Assembly: GCF_000219625.1 (NCBI RefSeq)
Contig: NC_018210.1
Span: 1,922,001-1,986,000 of the forward strand
Source of the DNA: Zymoseptoria tritici IPO323
Lineage: Eukaryota; Ascomycota; Dothideomycetes; Mycosphaerellales; Mycosphaerellaceae
DNA length: 64,000 nucleotides
Direction of reading: 5' to 3'
Part shown: piece by piece, positions 10,906 through 23,089 of the stretch
How the letters are laid out: each line of letters starts with the position of its first letter
Numbering within the stretch: the stretch's first letter is position 1
Notes under the pieces: model-generated
What the model was told of the DNA's origin: nothing
Database searches by the model: none
What the model saw: the letters and a program-made list of their open reading frames with translations, nothing else
Made by a program: the position numbers and the translations under genes

Positions 10906-12798
10906 ATGTCTTCCACCAACATGGACATTCCTGAGCTGACCTTCGAGGAGATGCTGGCTACGCTCACAGACTCCGCACCGAGCAACAACACACTCAACGA
11001 GCAGCAAAACGCTGGTCAACTCGCCTATGCTGATGATTTTAACCACCAACAGCAAGCCTTCAACGCGCCACAAACCTTCAACACGCCGCAAGCCTTCAAC
11101 ACGCCGCAGAACAACGTCGCCAACAACTTCAACTTCCACACGCAGCGGATCGAGAACGCGTATGGCAACGTTACCCACAATCACCATCAGGTCACTCCTC
11201 TCCCAATGCTCTCTCACTACAGTGACGAGGGCCTCGAGCTTGCAATAGAGCAGAACAACCAGCGAACAGATCGCGGCCTAAGATCTTTCAACACGTTCCA
11301 GGCCGCTCCAGATTTGCAGCACCACCACCATGGCTTTCAAGGCCAAAACGAGCTCATCAATCAGCTAACTGCCGACGAAGCTGCATCGTTTCTCAGCCCT
11401 ACGCTGCAGCCAAAACCTTGGGCTGGGCAACAGGAGAGTGACTTCAACTTCAGGGCGGGAGGTCAAGGCCACCATCATTATGGCCAGGACAACTCAGCCG
11501 CCTTCGATCCTTTCTCTGCGAGTGCTCCGCATCCACAATGGAACGACCCGTCGACTTTCCCACTGATGAACGACAATACTCAGCATCTCTTCACTAACAC
11601 CCACGACGACTTCGCGCAGCAGGGCTTCAACAACGGGTTCAATCAACGGTATCCGGAGGAGTCATTCAATGCTGAGCTCGAGCGAGATTGGAGCTACAAA
11701 GCACCTCCTGGACAATTCGCGAGTGGCATCGTTAATCGATTCAACCATTCGGGTCAACAAGTATCCACTCCCTCGCAGAGAACTGATTCTGGGCGTGGTG
11801 TGGACAACTATGACTTTGGTCTTGATGCGATTGATGGCGCGCAGGAACTGATCGTGCTCGACTCCGACTCGGACTGCGACAACGCTCCGGAACCTCGGAC
11901 GGGTGACCACACACAGAGAGTTCTCCCTACCTGGGATCCCTCGATCAACGACATCGACTCTGCGAACGCTTGGTTACATGAGAACAAAGACGAGCTGAGG
12001 TTGATGGAAGTCAAACGCGACGATGCTGAGGAAGTTGCTGCCAAACTCCCTCAACATGCGCGCGAGCTATTCAACGCATTGCAGGCACCATATCCACCTG
12101 CACCTCAGAAGTACCATGACCGCAAAAACGGCGTCGAATACTACAACAATCATCAGGACGGTGGTCTTAACAAGGTCAATGAACTACTGACCGAGCCCGC
12201 GAGCAGCAAGAGAGTACAGTGCAACGCCTTCACCGTACTCCAGATGGCTGTCGATGTTCATCGCAAAGGCCTCCCGAGCTCTCATCTCGAAGATGAGAGG
12301 AAGTGGAGAGCAGCGCCCTCGGAGTACAAGATTCGCTGCTCGGAAAGAGTCAGACTGATACTCAAAGCCGTTACGCAGAGCAAGGCACTCGCGCATGTAG
12401 TCGCAGTCTGGAATGCGCCCCGGGTCGAGATGTTGGTTCGCAATCCGCGAAAGTCCCTTCACTCTAGTTGGGAAGCCATCTCGAGCAACCAGAACAAGAA
12501 GTCGAGAGCACGGCCTGCTAGACCTGCACGGTGTCAGTCATCAACACCTGTTCCAGACCCAGCAACCTCACGCCGGCGAGCAAAGGATGCACGCAATTCG
12601 CAGCCGAAGGTGATCTCGCTCTTGGATACGGACGATGATGAAAACGCTCCGTCTAGTCGGTCTGCCTCATCGATGCGATCTAAGCGCTCACGACCAGCTG
12701 AGATTGACGACGACCATGAGTCCCATCTGCGAACAGTGAGGCCTCGGAAGAGACAACGAGCACCAGCCGACTTCTCTTCTGAGGGTAACTTCCAGTAA
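10906..12798 (+). CDS. Family X member 1: Q/N/H-rich protein with a conserved domain
   Basis: A 630-residue protein if started at MSSTNMDIPELTFEEML; upstream ATGs in frame are considered leader. Residues 1 to about 335 are Gln/Asn/His-rich, with the imperfect repeat FNAPQ-TFNTPQ-AFNTPQ near residues 52-68, and are probably disordered. Residues about 339-533 align by eye with the three minus-strand genes at 43.4-50.0 kb. Shared points are a W/F-x-[ST]-(x)n-A-x-x-[HYW]-[LI] opening, a [RK]-x-L-F-x-A-L segment, a V-H-[KR]-x-G-[LI]-P segment, and IRCSERVRLILKAV-type sequence followed by a conserved helix. The C-terminal tail is basic (RPRKRQRAP) and could be a nuclear signal. I do not recognise the family and infer only a possible nuclear role. 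It lies alone on the left side of the repeat block, opposite in strand to its paralogues. Confidence 0.75.
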   Translation: MSSTNMDIPELTFEEMLATLTDSAPSNNTLNEQQNAGQLAYADDFNHQQQAFNAPQTFNTPQAFNTPQNNVANNFNFHTQRIENAYGNVTHNHHQVTPLPMLSHYSDEGLELAIEQNNQRTDRGLRSFNTFQAAPDLQHHHHGFQGQNELINQLTADEAASFLSPTLQPKPWAGQQESDFNFRAGGQGHHHYGQDNSAAFDPFSASAPHPQWNDPSTFPLMNDNTQHLFTNTHDDFAQQGFNNGFNQRYPEESFNAELERDWSYKAPPGQFASGIVNRFNHSGQQVSTPSQRTDSGRGVDNYDFGLDAIDGAQELIVLDSDSDCDNAPEPRTGDHTQRVLPTWDPSINDIDSANAWLHENKDELRLMEVKRDDAEEVAAKLPQHARELFNALQAPYPPAPQKYHDRKNGVEYYNNHQDGGLNKVNELLTEPASSKRVQCNAFTVLQMAVDVHRKGLPSSHLEDERKWRAAPSEYKIRCSERVRLILKAVTQSKALAHVVAVWNAPRVEMLVRNPRKSLHSSWEAISSNQNKKSRARPARPARCQSSTPVPDPATSRRRAKDARNSQPKVISLLDTDDDENAPSSRSASSMRSKRSRPAEIDDDHESHLRTVRPRKRQRAPADFSSEGNFQ

Positions 12799-13436
12799 GA
12801 TGTTGCGACTGCTGAGGTTTTTGGTTGGAAACGGAGAACGGACATTCGCACATCGGACTGTGCCAGTGACAAGGTAGGACAGTATTCAACATCATTCTTC
12901 CCAATTCAGCCATCGCCTCCATGTTGTGTTTCACACCATCGTTTCGTTTCAGGTCCCTGTACGACGTGAGCTCCTACAGTTGTCTCCCAATACCCATCAA
13001 CAGCTCTCTCCTGTGCGCAATGCTCTAATTTCCCGACCCCTGAGTGCTAACTTAAACAAAGACCCAGTCCATTTCCGCAAACACGTTCGATCAGTTGATC
13101 ATCCAATTGAAAAGACTTGGCCGAACGTTGGTTCTGAACGAGACCGCCTCAAAACATGATGTTCGATCAGATGTACAAAGAAGTCTTTGTCGGTTCAGCA
13201 TTGTGTTGGAGGCCTATTGAGTACCACTTCTGGATATGACCTTGTTCTCGGCATCAATACCTGCAGGTTTTAAAGCGCAGCATCGTCCGCATTCGACTGC
13301 TTCAGTTCGATGCACATCCTCTGCTCAACACAGTCTCACAACACACTCATTTCGACACAACCAAACACAACTTCCGACCGGAAACCAACATCCGGCCACT
13401 CAACACGACAGACTCTTCGACAGATCTGACGCAACC
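12799..13436. other. Intergenic region with promoter of the small secreted gene
   Basis: Holds the 3' UTR of family X member 1 and the promoter of the small secreted protein. A TTTTAAAG element sits near 13268, about 170 bp before the ATG. The stretch 13285-13436 is C/A-rich with repeated CACAAC-type motifs, as in fungal leaders. The secreted-protein frame is open back to 13236, but the extension lacks a signal peptide and is taken as leader. Confidence 0.4.
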
Positions 13437-13838
13437 ATGCAATTCTCAATCTTCCGATTCCTCCTCCTCGCCCTAGTGGTATCCTGCCTCATCTCAAGCG
13501 TCATGGGCGAACCACTCGCCAAGAAGGCGAAGGCCAAACCGCCCGTCAAAACCATCCAGGGAGGCAAATACGAGTGCAAAGCCCGCCGCCGAGGCTATGT
13601 CATCAACTACAACGTCCGCATCGGCCGTGCGTGGAACAAGAAGCAGTGCAAGCAGGCCTACAATGCCCTTCACTGGGTCGGGCGCTCCGCTTACAAGTGC
13701 AACAAGATGGCTGGAGGCCACATGCATCTCAAGTTCAACGCCATGTGGGACTCGCAGAAGAGTCTCAACGAGGCGCTTAATAAGGTTTTCCCTGTTATCG
13801 CGAACAATAATGGTGGGTTCAATTGCCCTAGGCAGTGA
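13437..13838 (+). CDS. Small secreted cysteine-containing protein, effector candidate
   Basis: A 133-residue protein. The start at 13437 gives a classic signal peptide: MQFSIFRF, a hydrophobic core (LLLALVVSCLISSV) and probable cleavage after MGEP or nearby. The first third of the mature part is Lys-rich (LAKKAKAKPPVK). It has four further cysteines: YECK, KQCK, YKCN and a C-terminal FNCPRQ, enough for two disulphides. The spacing is C-x24-C-x18-C-x36-C or close to it. I recognise no family. Size, secretion, cysteines and position about 400 bp from a RIP-mutated repeat block are the usual profile of plant-pathogen effector candidates; that is inference, and a housekeeping secreted protein is equally possible. 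The ORF itself is not RIP-damaged. Confidence 0.72.
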   Translation: MQFSIFRFLLLALVVSCLISSVMGEPLAKKAKAKPPVKTIQGGKYECKARRRGYVINYNVRIGRAWNKKQCKQAYNALHWVGRSAYKCNKMAGGHMHLKFNAMWDSQKSLNEALNKVFPVIANNNGGFNCPRQ

Positions 13839-14214
13839 GCTTTGGATGCGGTGGATCTCTATCCGATGTGCTTTTGATACATGCTAGGGGACTGTCCTTA
13901 ATAGTTCAGATTCGTAGCAAATACATTCGTTAACGCATGTTCTGTCCTGTCGTCTACCTTCCTATAAGGGGTTCCGTACTCTAACTTAAGAATGTATGTT
14001 GCTTATCGAAGACATCTCTCGATGTTTTATTAAACCTGTCCTAGATGCTACGGAGAGCACTTCCTTTATAGCCTATTTTGTCGAGTATAACCGTAGTACG
14101 TAGCAATGCCTAGAGCTACAAAAGCGGCTGCTAAAGCGGCTCTAAAAGCTAGATAGAATTTATTTGCTTCGGATCGCCTATTAATATAAGCCGATTATAA
14201 ATAGTACTTAACTA
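13839..14214. other. Transition from gene space to RIP-mutated block
   Basis: The first 150 bp keep normal composition and probably contain the 3' UTR of the secreted gene. From about 14000 onward CpA and TpG become rare and TAG/CTA strings dominate, although some TpG persist to about 14170. No ORF or repeat unit was recognised before the satellite begins near 14215. Confidence 0.45.
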
Positions 14215-17200
14215 ATGTTAAGGTCCTACGTTTCCTCTAAAGAGTAATACTTAGCTTATCTTAAAGGCCTAGAGCTATTATACCTATATATATCGATATT
14301 ACTCTTAGTAGGCGGCTTCTAGTAATAGCTATTATAATACTTTAAATATTAAGACTATTTATTCCTTCTTAAGAGTAATATATAACTTTTCTTTAAGTCC
14401 TAGTACTATTTTACCTAGAAATACCTTTATTACTCTTCGTAGTAGACTTCTAGTAGTAGCTATTATATTAATCTATATCTTTAGGTTTTTCGTCCTCTCT
14501 AATAAGTAATACTTAGCTTATATTAAAGGCGTAGAGCTATTATACCTATATATACCTATATTACTCTTAGTAGGCGACTTCTAGTAATAGCTATTATATA
14601 ACTTTAAATATTAAGACTATATATATTCTCTTAAGAGTAATATCTTACTTTATCTAGAGATATATAGCTAATATAGCTATAAATACCGGTATTACTCTTC
14701 GTAGGATATTTCTTATATACGCTATTTTATTATTTTAAATATATAGCTTGTTAGTACCTTCTAAAAAGTAATAACTAGCTTATAATAAAGATCTATAGTC
14801 TATATAGCTATAATTACTTTTATTACTCTTAGTAGTAGACTTATAATATAATCTACTTTATTACTTTAAATATTATAAATCTATGCCCTCTTTTAGGAGT
14901 AATATTTAGCTTATCTTAAAGGTATAAAGCTAAATAAGCTATATATATCTATATTACTCTTAGTAGTAGATTCTTAATAGACGTTGTCTTATTACTTTAA
15001 ATATATAGGATCTATATATTATCTAAGAAGTAATACTTAGCTTTTATATAAGGCCTAAGGCCTATATAGCTATATTTGTTATTATTACCCTTTATAGTAG
15101 ACTTCTAGTAGTACCTATTATAGTACTTTATATATTAAGATTATATATTCTCTCTTAAGTATAATATATAGCTTCTCTTTAAGCCCTAGTACAATTCTAC
15201 CTAAATATACTTATATTACTCTCTATAGTAGACTTTTAGTAGTAGCTATTATATTACTTTAAATACTAGTACTATACGTCCCTCTTAAGTATAATATATA
15301 GCTTATCTTAAAGGCTAAGAGCTAAAGTAGCTATATATACTATTATTACTCTTAGTAGTAGGTTTTAAAAGAGTTTATTTTATTAACTAATATATTTAGT
15401 TTCTATATTATTTCTAAAGAGTAATACTAAGCTAAATTTAAAGGCCTAGAGTATATATAGCTATAACTACTCTTATTATACTTAGTAGTAAACTCTAGTA
15501 GTAGTTATCTTATTAGTTAAAATATTCTTAGGTAATATATCCTCTCTTAAGAGTAATACTTAGTATATATTAGAAACCTAGAGTATACGTAGCTATATAT
15601 ACTAATATTACTCTTCGTAGTAGACTTATAATAGTAGTTATCTTATTAATTTAAATATTTAGCTTCTATATCTACTCTAACGAATAATACTTAGCTTATA
15701 TAAGAGGCCTAAGGCCTATATACCTAGATCTATTATTATTACTCTTAGTAGTAGATTCTTAGTAAACGTTATCTTATTACTCTAAATATATAAGATCTAA
15801 ATATTATCTAAGAAGTAATACTAGGCTTATATAAAAGACCTAAGGCCTATATAGTTATATTTACTACTATTACCCTCCGTAGTCGACTTTTAGTAATAGC
15901 TATTATATTACTTTAAATATTAGAACTATATATATTCTCTTAAGAGTAATATATAGATTATCTTAAAGATCTAGAGCCGAATTAGCTATATATATCTATA
16001 TTACTCTTCGTAGTAGATTCTTAGTAGACGTTACCTTATTACTTTAAATATTTAGGTTATACTCTATCTCTTAAGAGTAATATTTAGCTTATATTAAAGC
16101 CCTTAAGCTATTTTACCTATATTTACTATTATTACTCTTAGTAGTAGACTTCTAATAATAGCTATTACCTTATATTAAATAGTTAGTATTTATATCTCCT
16201 CTTAAGAGTAATACTTAGCTTATTTTAAAGATCTAGAGTCTCTATAGCTAGATTTATAATTATTACTCTTACTAGTAGACTTAAAATATTAGTTATTCTA
16301 TTAATTTAAATATTTAGAATATATATTTTCTCTTAAGAGTAATACTTAGCTTATATTTAAGATCTAGAGTCTTCGTAGCTAGATTCACGATTATTACTCT
16401 TACTAGTAGACTTAAAGTATTAGTTACTTTATTAGTTTAGATATTTAGATTATATATCCCCTTTTAAGAGTAATACTTAGCTTATATTAAAGATCTAGAG
16501 TCTCTATAGCTAGATTTACTATTATTACTCTTACTAGTAGATTAAAAGTTATAGTTATTTTATTAATTTAAATATTTAGATTATATATCCCTTCTTAAGA
16601 GTAATACCTAGCTTATATTAAAGGTTTAAAGCTAAAATAGCTATATATACTATTATTACTCTTACTAGTAGACTTAAGGTATTAGTTATGTTATTAATTT
16701 AGATATTTAGATTATATATCCCTTCTTAAGAGTAATACTTAGCTTATATTAAAGCCTTAGAGCCTATATATCTATAATTATTTATATTACTCTTACTAGT
16801 AGCCTTTTAGTTATAGCTATCTTATTAGTTAAAATATCTAGATTATATATCCCCTTTTAAGAGTAATACTTAGCTTATATTAAAGATCTAAAGTCTCTAT
16901 AGCTATATTTATTATTATTACTCTTATTAGTAGACTTCTAGTAGTAGCTATTATATTACTTTAAATATTTAGTTCCTATATCTACTCTAACGAGTAATAC
17001 TTAGCTTATCTTTAAGGCCTAGAGCCGCTATAGCTATAACTACTCCTATTACTCTTAGTAGTATAAGCTATCTTATTACTTTAAATATTTAGACTATATA
17101 GTCCCTCTAAAGAGTAATACTTTACTTATACTAAAGGCCTAGAGCTAAAATAGCTATATATACCTATATTACTCTTAGTAGTAGACTATAAGTAGTACCT

Positions 17201-20200
17201 CTTATATTACTTTAAATTCTAAGACTATATATATTCTCTTAAGAGTAATATATAGATTATCTTAAAGGCCTAGAGCTAGACTAGCTATAATTACTCTTAT
17301 TACTCTTATTAGTAGACTAGAAGTAGTACTTATTATATTACTTTAAATATTAAGATTATATATATTCTCTTAAGAGTAATATCTAGCTTTTTTTTTTAAA
17401 GAACTAGAGCTAAAATAGCTATATATATCTATATTACTCTCCGTAGTAGATTCTTAGTAGACGTTACCTTATTACTTTAAATATTTAGATTATACTCTAT
17501 CTCTTAAGAGTAATACTTAGCTTATATTAAAAATCTAAAGTCTCTATAGCTAGATTTACTATTATTACTTTTAGTAGTAGACTTCTAATAGTAGCTATTA
17601 CCTTATATTAAATAGTTAGGGTTTATATCTTCTCTTAAGAGTAATACTTAGCTTATATTAAAAATCTAAAGTCTCTATAGCTAGATTTACTATTATTACT
17701 CTTAGTAGTAGATTCTTAAAAGAGTTAATTTTACTTACTTATATATTAGTTTCTATATTTCTCTCTTAAGAGTAATACTTAACTTATATTAAAGATCTAG
17801 AGTCTTTATAGCTATATCTACTATTATTACCCTTAGTAGTAGCCTTATAGTAGTAGCGATTACCTTATATTAAATAGTTAGGGTTTATATCCCCTCTTAA
17901 GAGTAATACTTAGCTTATATTAAAGATCTAGAGTCTCCGTAGCTAGATTTGTAATTATTACTCTTACTAGTAGACTTAAAGTATTAGTTATCTTATTAGT
18001 TTAGATATTTAGATTATATATCCCCTCTTAAGAGTAATACTTAGCTTATATTAAAGATCTAGAGTCTCTGTAGCTAGGTTTACTATTATTACTTTTACTA
18101 GTAGACTTAAAGTATTAGTTTTCTTATTACTTTATATATTTAGGTTATATAGTACTCTCTTAGAGAGTAATATATAGCTTATATTAAAGCCCTAGAGCCT
18201 ATATATCTATAACTACTTATATTACTCCTAGTAGTAGCCTTTTAGTTATAGCTATCTTATTAGTTTAAATATTTAGATTAAATAACTCCTCTTAAGAGTA
18301 ATACTTAGCTTATATTAAAGGCCTAAGGCCTATATAGCTATATATACTATTATTACCCTTCGTAGTAGACTCCTAGTAGTATCTATTATATTACTTTAAA
18401 TACTAAGATTATATATTCTCTCTTAAGCGTAATATATAGCTTCTCTTTAAGCCCTAGTATAGCTCTACCTATATATACTTATATTACTCTTAGTAGTATA
18501 CTTCTACTAGTAGCTATATTACTTAGTTATATCTTTAGGTTTTAAGTCCTCCCTAAAGAGTAATACCTAGCTCTATTTAGAGGTATATAATTAATATAGC
18601 TATATATACCTATATTACTCCTACTATTATACTTCTAGTTATAGTTATTTTATTACTTTAAATATTTTAGCTCTATATTCTCTTTTAAGAATAATACTTA
18701 GTTTGTTCTAAAGGTCTAGAGCAAATCTAGCTATATTTACTCTTATTACTTTTACTACTATACTTTTAATAAAGACTATCTTAGTAGTATCTATAATTAT
18801 AAGCTATATACCGCTAGAGGTATAATATCTAGCTTTATCTAGAGATATATAATTAATGTAGCTATAAATACTAATATTACTTTTAGTAGTAGGTTTCTTA
18901 TATACGCTATTTTATAATTTTAAATATTTAGGCTATAAGTCCCTTCTAAAGAGTAATAACTAGCTTATTTTAAAGATCTAGACTCTATATAGCTATAATT
19001 ACTCTAATTACTCTTAGTAGTAGACTATAAGTAGTACCTATTATATTACTTTAAATATTAATACTATACGTCTCCTCTTAAGAGTAATACTTAGCTTATC
19101 TTTAAGGTTTAGAGCTAAAATAGCTATATATACTTATATTACTCTTAGTAGTAAACTATAAGTAGTACCTATTATATTACTTTAAATATTAATTTAAATA
19201 TTAAGACTATATATATATTCTCTTAAGAGTAATATATAGCTTTTCTTAAAGAATTAGAGCTAAAATAACTATATATATCTATATTACTCTTCTTAGTAGG
19301 CTTATAGTATTAGCTATTTTATTAGTTTATATATTTAGGTTTTACGTCCCCCTTATAAGTAATACTTAGCTTAACTTAAGGGCCTAGAGCTATTATACCT
19401 ATATATATCTATATTACTCTTAGTAGATAGCTTCTAATATTAGTTATTATAATACTTTAAATATTAAGACTATATATATTCTCTTAAGAGGAATATATAG
19501 ACTATCTTAAAGGCCTAAAGCTAAAATAGCTCTATATATTTATATTACTCTCTATAGTAGATTCTTAGTAGACGTTACCTAATTACTTTAAATATTTAGG
19601 TTATACTCTATCTCTTAAGAGTAATATTTAGCTTATATTAAAGCCCTTAAGCTATTTTACCTATATCTACTATTATTACTCTTAGTAGTAGACTTCTAAT
19701 AGTAGCTATTACCTTATATTAAATAGTTAGGGTTTATATCTTCTCTTAAGAGTAATACTTAGCTTATATTAAAAATCTAAAGTCTCTATAGCTAGATTTA
19801 CTATTATTACTTTTAGTAGTAGACTTCTAATAGTAGCTATTACCTTATATTAAATAGTTAGGGTTTATATCTTTTCTTAAGAGTAATACTTAGCTTATAT
19901 TAAAAATCTAAAGTCTCTATAGCTAAATTTACTATTATTACTCTTAGTAGGCGGCTTCTAATAATAGCTATTATAATACTTTAAATATTAAGACTATATA
20001 TATTCTCTTAAGAGTAATATATAGCTTTTCTTAAAGAACTAGAGCCGAATTAGCTATATATATCTATATTACTTTCTATAGTAGATTCTTAATAGATATT
20101 ACTTTATTACTTTAAATATTTAGATTATACTCTATCTCTTAAGAGTAATATTTAGCTTATATTAAAGCCCTTAAGCTATTTTACCTATATTTATTATTAT

Positions 20201-20970
20201 TACTCTTAGTAGTAAACTTCTAATAGTAGCTATTACCTTATATTAAATAGTTAGGGTTTATATCTTCTCTTAAGAGTAATACTTAGCTTATATTAAAAAT
20301 CTAAAGTCTCTATAGCTAGATTTACTATTATTACTCTTAGTAGTAGATTCTTAAAAGAGTTAATTTTACTTACTTATATATTAGTTTCTATATTTCTCTC
20401 TTAAGAGTAATACTTAATCTATATTAAAGATCTAGAGTCTTTATAGCTATATCTACTATTATTACCCTTAGTAGTAGACTTATAATAGTAGCGATTACCT
20501 TATATTAAATAGTTAGGGTTTACGTTCCCTCTTAAGAGTAATACTTAGCTTATATTAGAGATTTAGAGTCCTTATAGCTAGATTTACTATTATTACTTTT
20601 ACTAATAGACTTCTAGTAGTAGCTATTACCTTATATTAAATAGTTAGGGTTTATGTTCCCTCTTAAGAGTAATACTTAGCTTATATTCGAGATTTAGAGT
20701 CTCTATAGCTAGATTTACTATTATTACTCTTTATAGTAGACTTATAATAGTAGCTATATTATTACTTTATATATTTAAATTATATATTACTTTCTTAATA
20801 GTAATATATAGCTTCTATTAAAGCTCTAGAGCCTATATATCTATAACTACTTATATTACTCTTAGTAGTAGCCTTTTAGTTATAGCTATCTTATTAGTTA
20901 AAATATTTAGATTATATAACTCCTCTTAAAAGTAATACTTAGCTTATATTAAAGATCTAGAGTCTCCGTA
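14215..20970. repeat. 131-bp satellite array, RIP-mutated (main block)
   Basis: Tandem array of about 50 diverged monomers. The landmark AGAGTAATA recurs at about 14241, 14372 and 14503, and the matching landmark at about 16071, 16202, 16333, 16463 and 16595, giving a period of 130-132 bp. Each monomer contains TAAGAGTAATA and, about 60 bp later, its exact reverse complement TATTACTCTTA, so a stem could form in every unit. Larger composite units recur, for example the segments around 16010-16140, 19560-19700 and 20090-20220. CpA and TpG are nearly absent throughout, consistent with RIP saturation. No coding potential. The array continues on the far side of each inserted transposon. Confidence 0.85.
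14958..16131 (+). repeat. Segment duplicated at 27089-27639 plus 34438-35056
   Basis: About 1.17 kb of satellite sequence here is nearly identical to the sequence at 27089-27639. It continues, after removal of the gypsy element and its 5-bp target duplication, at 34438-35056. Neighbouring satellite monomers differ far more from each other than these two copies do. The copy therefore behaves as a segmental duplication and not as ordinary monomer similarity. Confidence 0.75.
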
Positions 20971-21920
20971 TATCGACATCCGCACTTCTATTGTACACCT
21001 AATATTAACCCGATTATTACTAAACACGCACTATTCGAAAGCCCTTATTAAGGCCGTTCTAACGAACCCGCATTTACTCCGCTGCCCTTAAAACCTACGC
21101 CGCTACTGGAGTTCAAAGATTTACCTTGTTGCCCCCTTTAGGGTGCAAATTTTGCTAAACTCCGGGATTTGGCCCCTACCTCCGAAACCTTATTCCGACC
21201 TTACCTCCCCTATACTCGAAATATTCCCTGTTTAGGGCATTGCATAAGGAAGGTTCACAACCTGTATTACAACACTTTAACACACTATAACACAACTAAT
21301 ACGCCGCCGATTCGGACGCCGTGTAGCCCGTTTAAAAGCCCTCGACGAGAGCTTTTATTCTAGCTATTAAACGCCTAATTTAGTCGAATTTTGAAAGAGC
21401 TAAAGGCTAAACAAGAGCAGTGTTCCTAGGATATACAAATATATATATATACTTAGTTCTCTCTATACTAGAGTTACCTGTTGTCCTACGCCGCCGAGAG
21501 AGGAAGCTAAAGGAGCAGTGTAGCTTAGTAAGGACGAATTTGCACCTCTAGGGATTAGAGTAGTAGTACTAGCTATATAGCTAGATACTCTATATAGAGT
21601 ATAGGCCTACCTTTCCCTAGAGATAAAGGTTGTCCCGAACCTACTATAGCTACCGTAGAACGCCTCTAAAGCCTGCTATAAAGACGCACGTTGCTATAGG
21701 CTAGAGTACTTCCTAGAAGTAGAGGTATATTTATATATCTCTTCTCTCCTCTCTAAAGTATACCTTCTCCTATACTACTTTATATAGTAGGGAGAAGAAT
21801 GCCCTAGTATTGCAAGTAGGCTAGGACCCGAACGTAATTAGAAATAGAGACGAACAAGCAGCCCTCTTAGCGTAAGACTGCTAAGCCTCTTTTTAAATAA
21901 CAAACAATAATAACAAGATA

Positions 21921-23080
21921 ATGTCTACCGAGACGGAAATAATAGACGCAAGCTTAGCCCCTTAGACTCTAAAAGCTACGGCTAGAGGGGACGAGGAAGT
22001 TACGTTTAAGTCTCTTAAAACCCTGCCGTTGCTAAAGGAACTACTAAAAAGAACCGGTATTCCTTTCCTACCTAGGAAAAGGCAAAACCCCTTCGAATTT
22101 AGTAGCTCCCCGACTCGTAGCCCTTCTCTCGGAAAGAAATAAACACTCTCTCGCACACCTGCGAACGAGAAGATCCTATAAGCCCGATAGCTATTAGTCG
22201 AAGTAGTAGGGGATCTAGGCGGGTTTCTAGAAGAACAAACCTAGGTTCTCGACCTTCTCGAAGTCTTTCGGCACTTTACTAAGCGTATAGACTTTAGGAC
22301 AACGTCCTAAATCCTCGCAAAGTAAGTCTCGAACCTAGAAACGATAACAAAGAAACTAGTAGTATAGGCGAAGAAGCCTACTTTCGTAGACGTTATTAAG
22401 GGAGATAGCGGATCTGCTACCTCTACCTCTACCTCCTCGACAACAAAGATAACATAATAATAATAATAACAATAACAATAGTAGACGACCGTCTCCCGGA
22501 GGGCTAGTAAGCCGAAAAAACAAGTAGAACCGATACCTCTTATCCTTGTACTAAAGGATAAAGAGAAGGAACTCGACTAGATCGCAACCTAAGACAAAAT
22601 TAACGACGCTCTTAAAGGCGAAGACTAAGAGCTAGCTATCCTTGCAATAAAGAAATTAGTTTGGGGTAACATTATCCTAAACTTTGTAATAGAGAAAGCC
22701 CGCTAACGAACGATCGATAGCCTTACTAAGGTTACCGATATCGTAGGCGAGGTATAGGTAATAGAGGACTCTCTCTAGCACAAGGTCGTAGTCTATAGCG
22801 TCTCGACCGCGAACTTTAATACGCTAACGGGCCTATAGGACATTTAACGAGAAATTAAAACCTTTAATAGAGGTCTTAAACTCGTAGGTACCCCGATTTA
22901 GCTAACAAACGAAGAGAGAAGAAGGACTCTTACTAGGGCGACAGTTCTAGTAGGTTTTGCTACCGAGGAGGAGGCAAAAAGGGCTATTTAAAACCGTCTA
23001 TACGTAGGCGCGAACAGCCTAAGAGTCGAGAAGGCGAAGGATCGTATATAACAGAAAGGGAGGCCCCTAGAACGTTCTAT
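21921..23080 (+). pseudogene. LINE ORF1 remnant
   Basis: Begins at an ATG at 21921 (MSTETEIIDASLAP) and runs with repeated in-frame stops created by RIP-type changes. Read through the stops, the next residues stay compositionally protein-like (KSLKTLPLLKELLKRTGIPF). A Lys/Glu-rich middle and basic end fit a LINE gag-like nucleic-acid-binding protein. No zinc knuckle could be confirmed. The end point is approximate, just before the endonuclease sequence. Confidence 0.5.
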
Positions 23081-23089
23081 ATGTTAGAA

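Noticed and set aside
22141..22490. Possible CRISPR-like or microsatellite structure in the LINE (AATAATAATAACAATAAC)
   Set aside because: Only a short simple repeat; no spacers or regular repeat units, and a fungal context.
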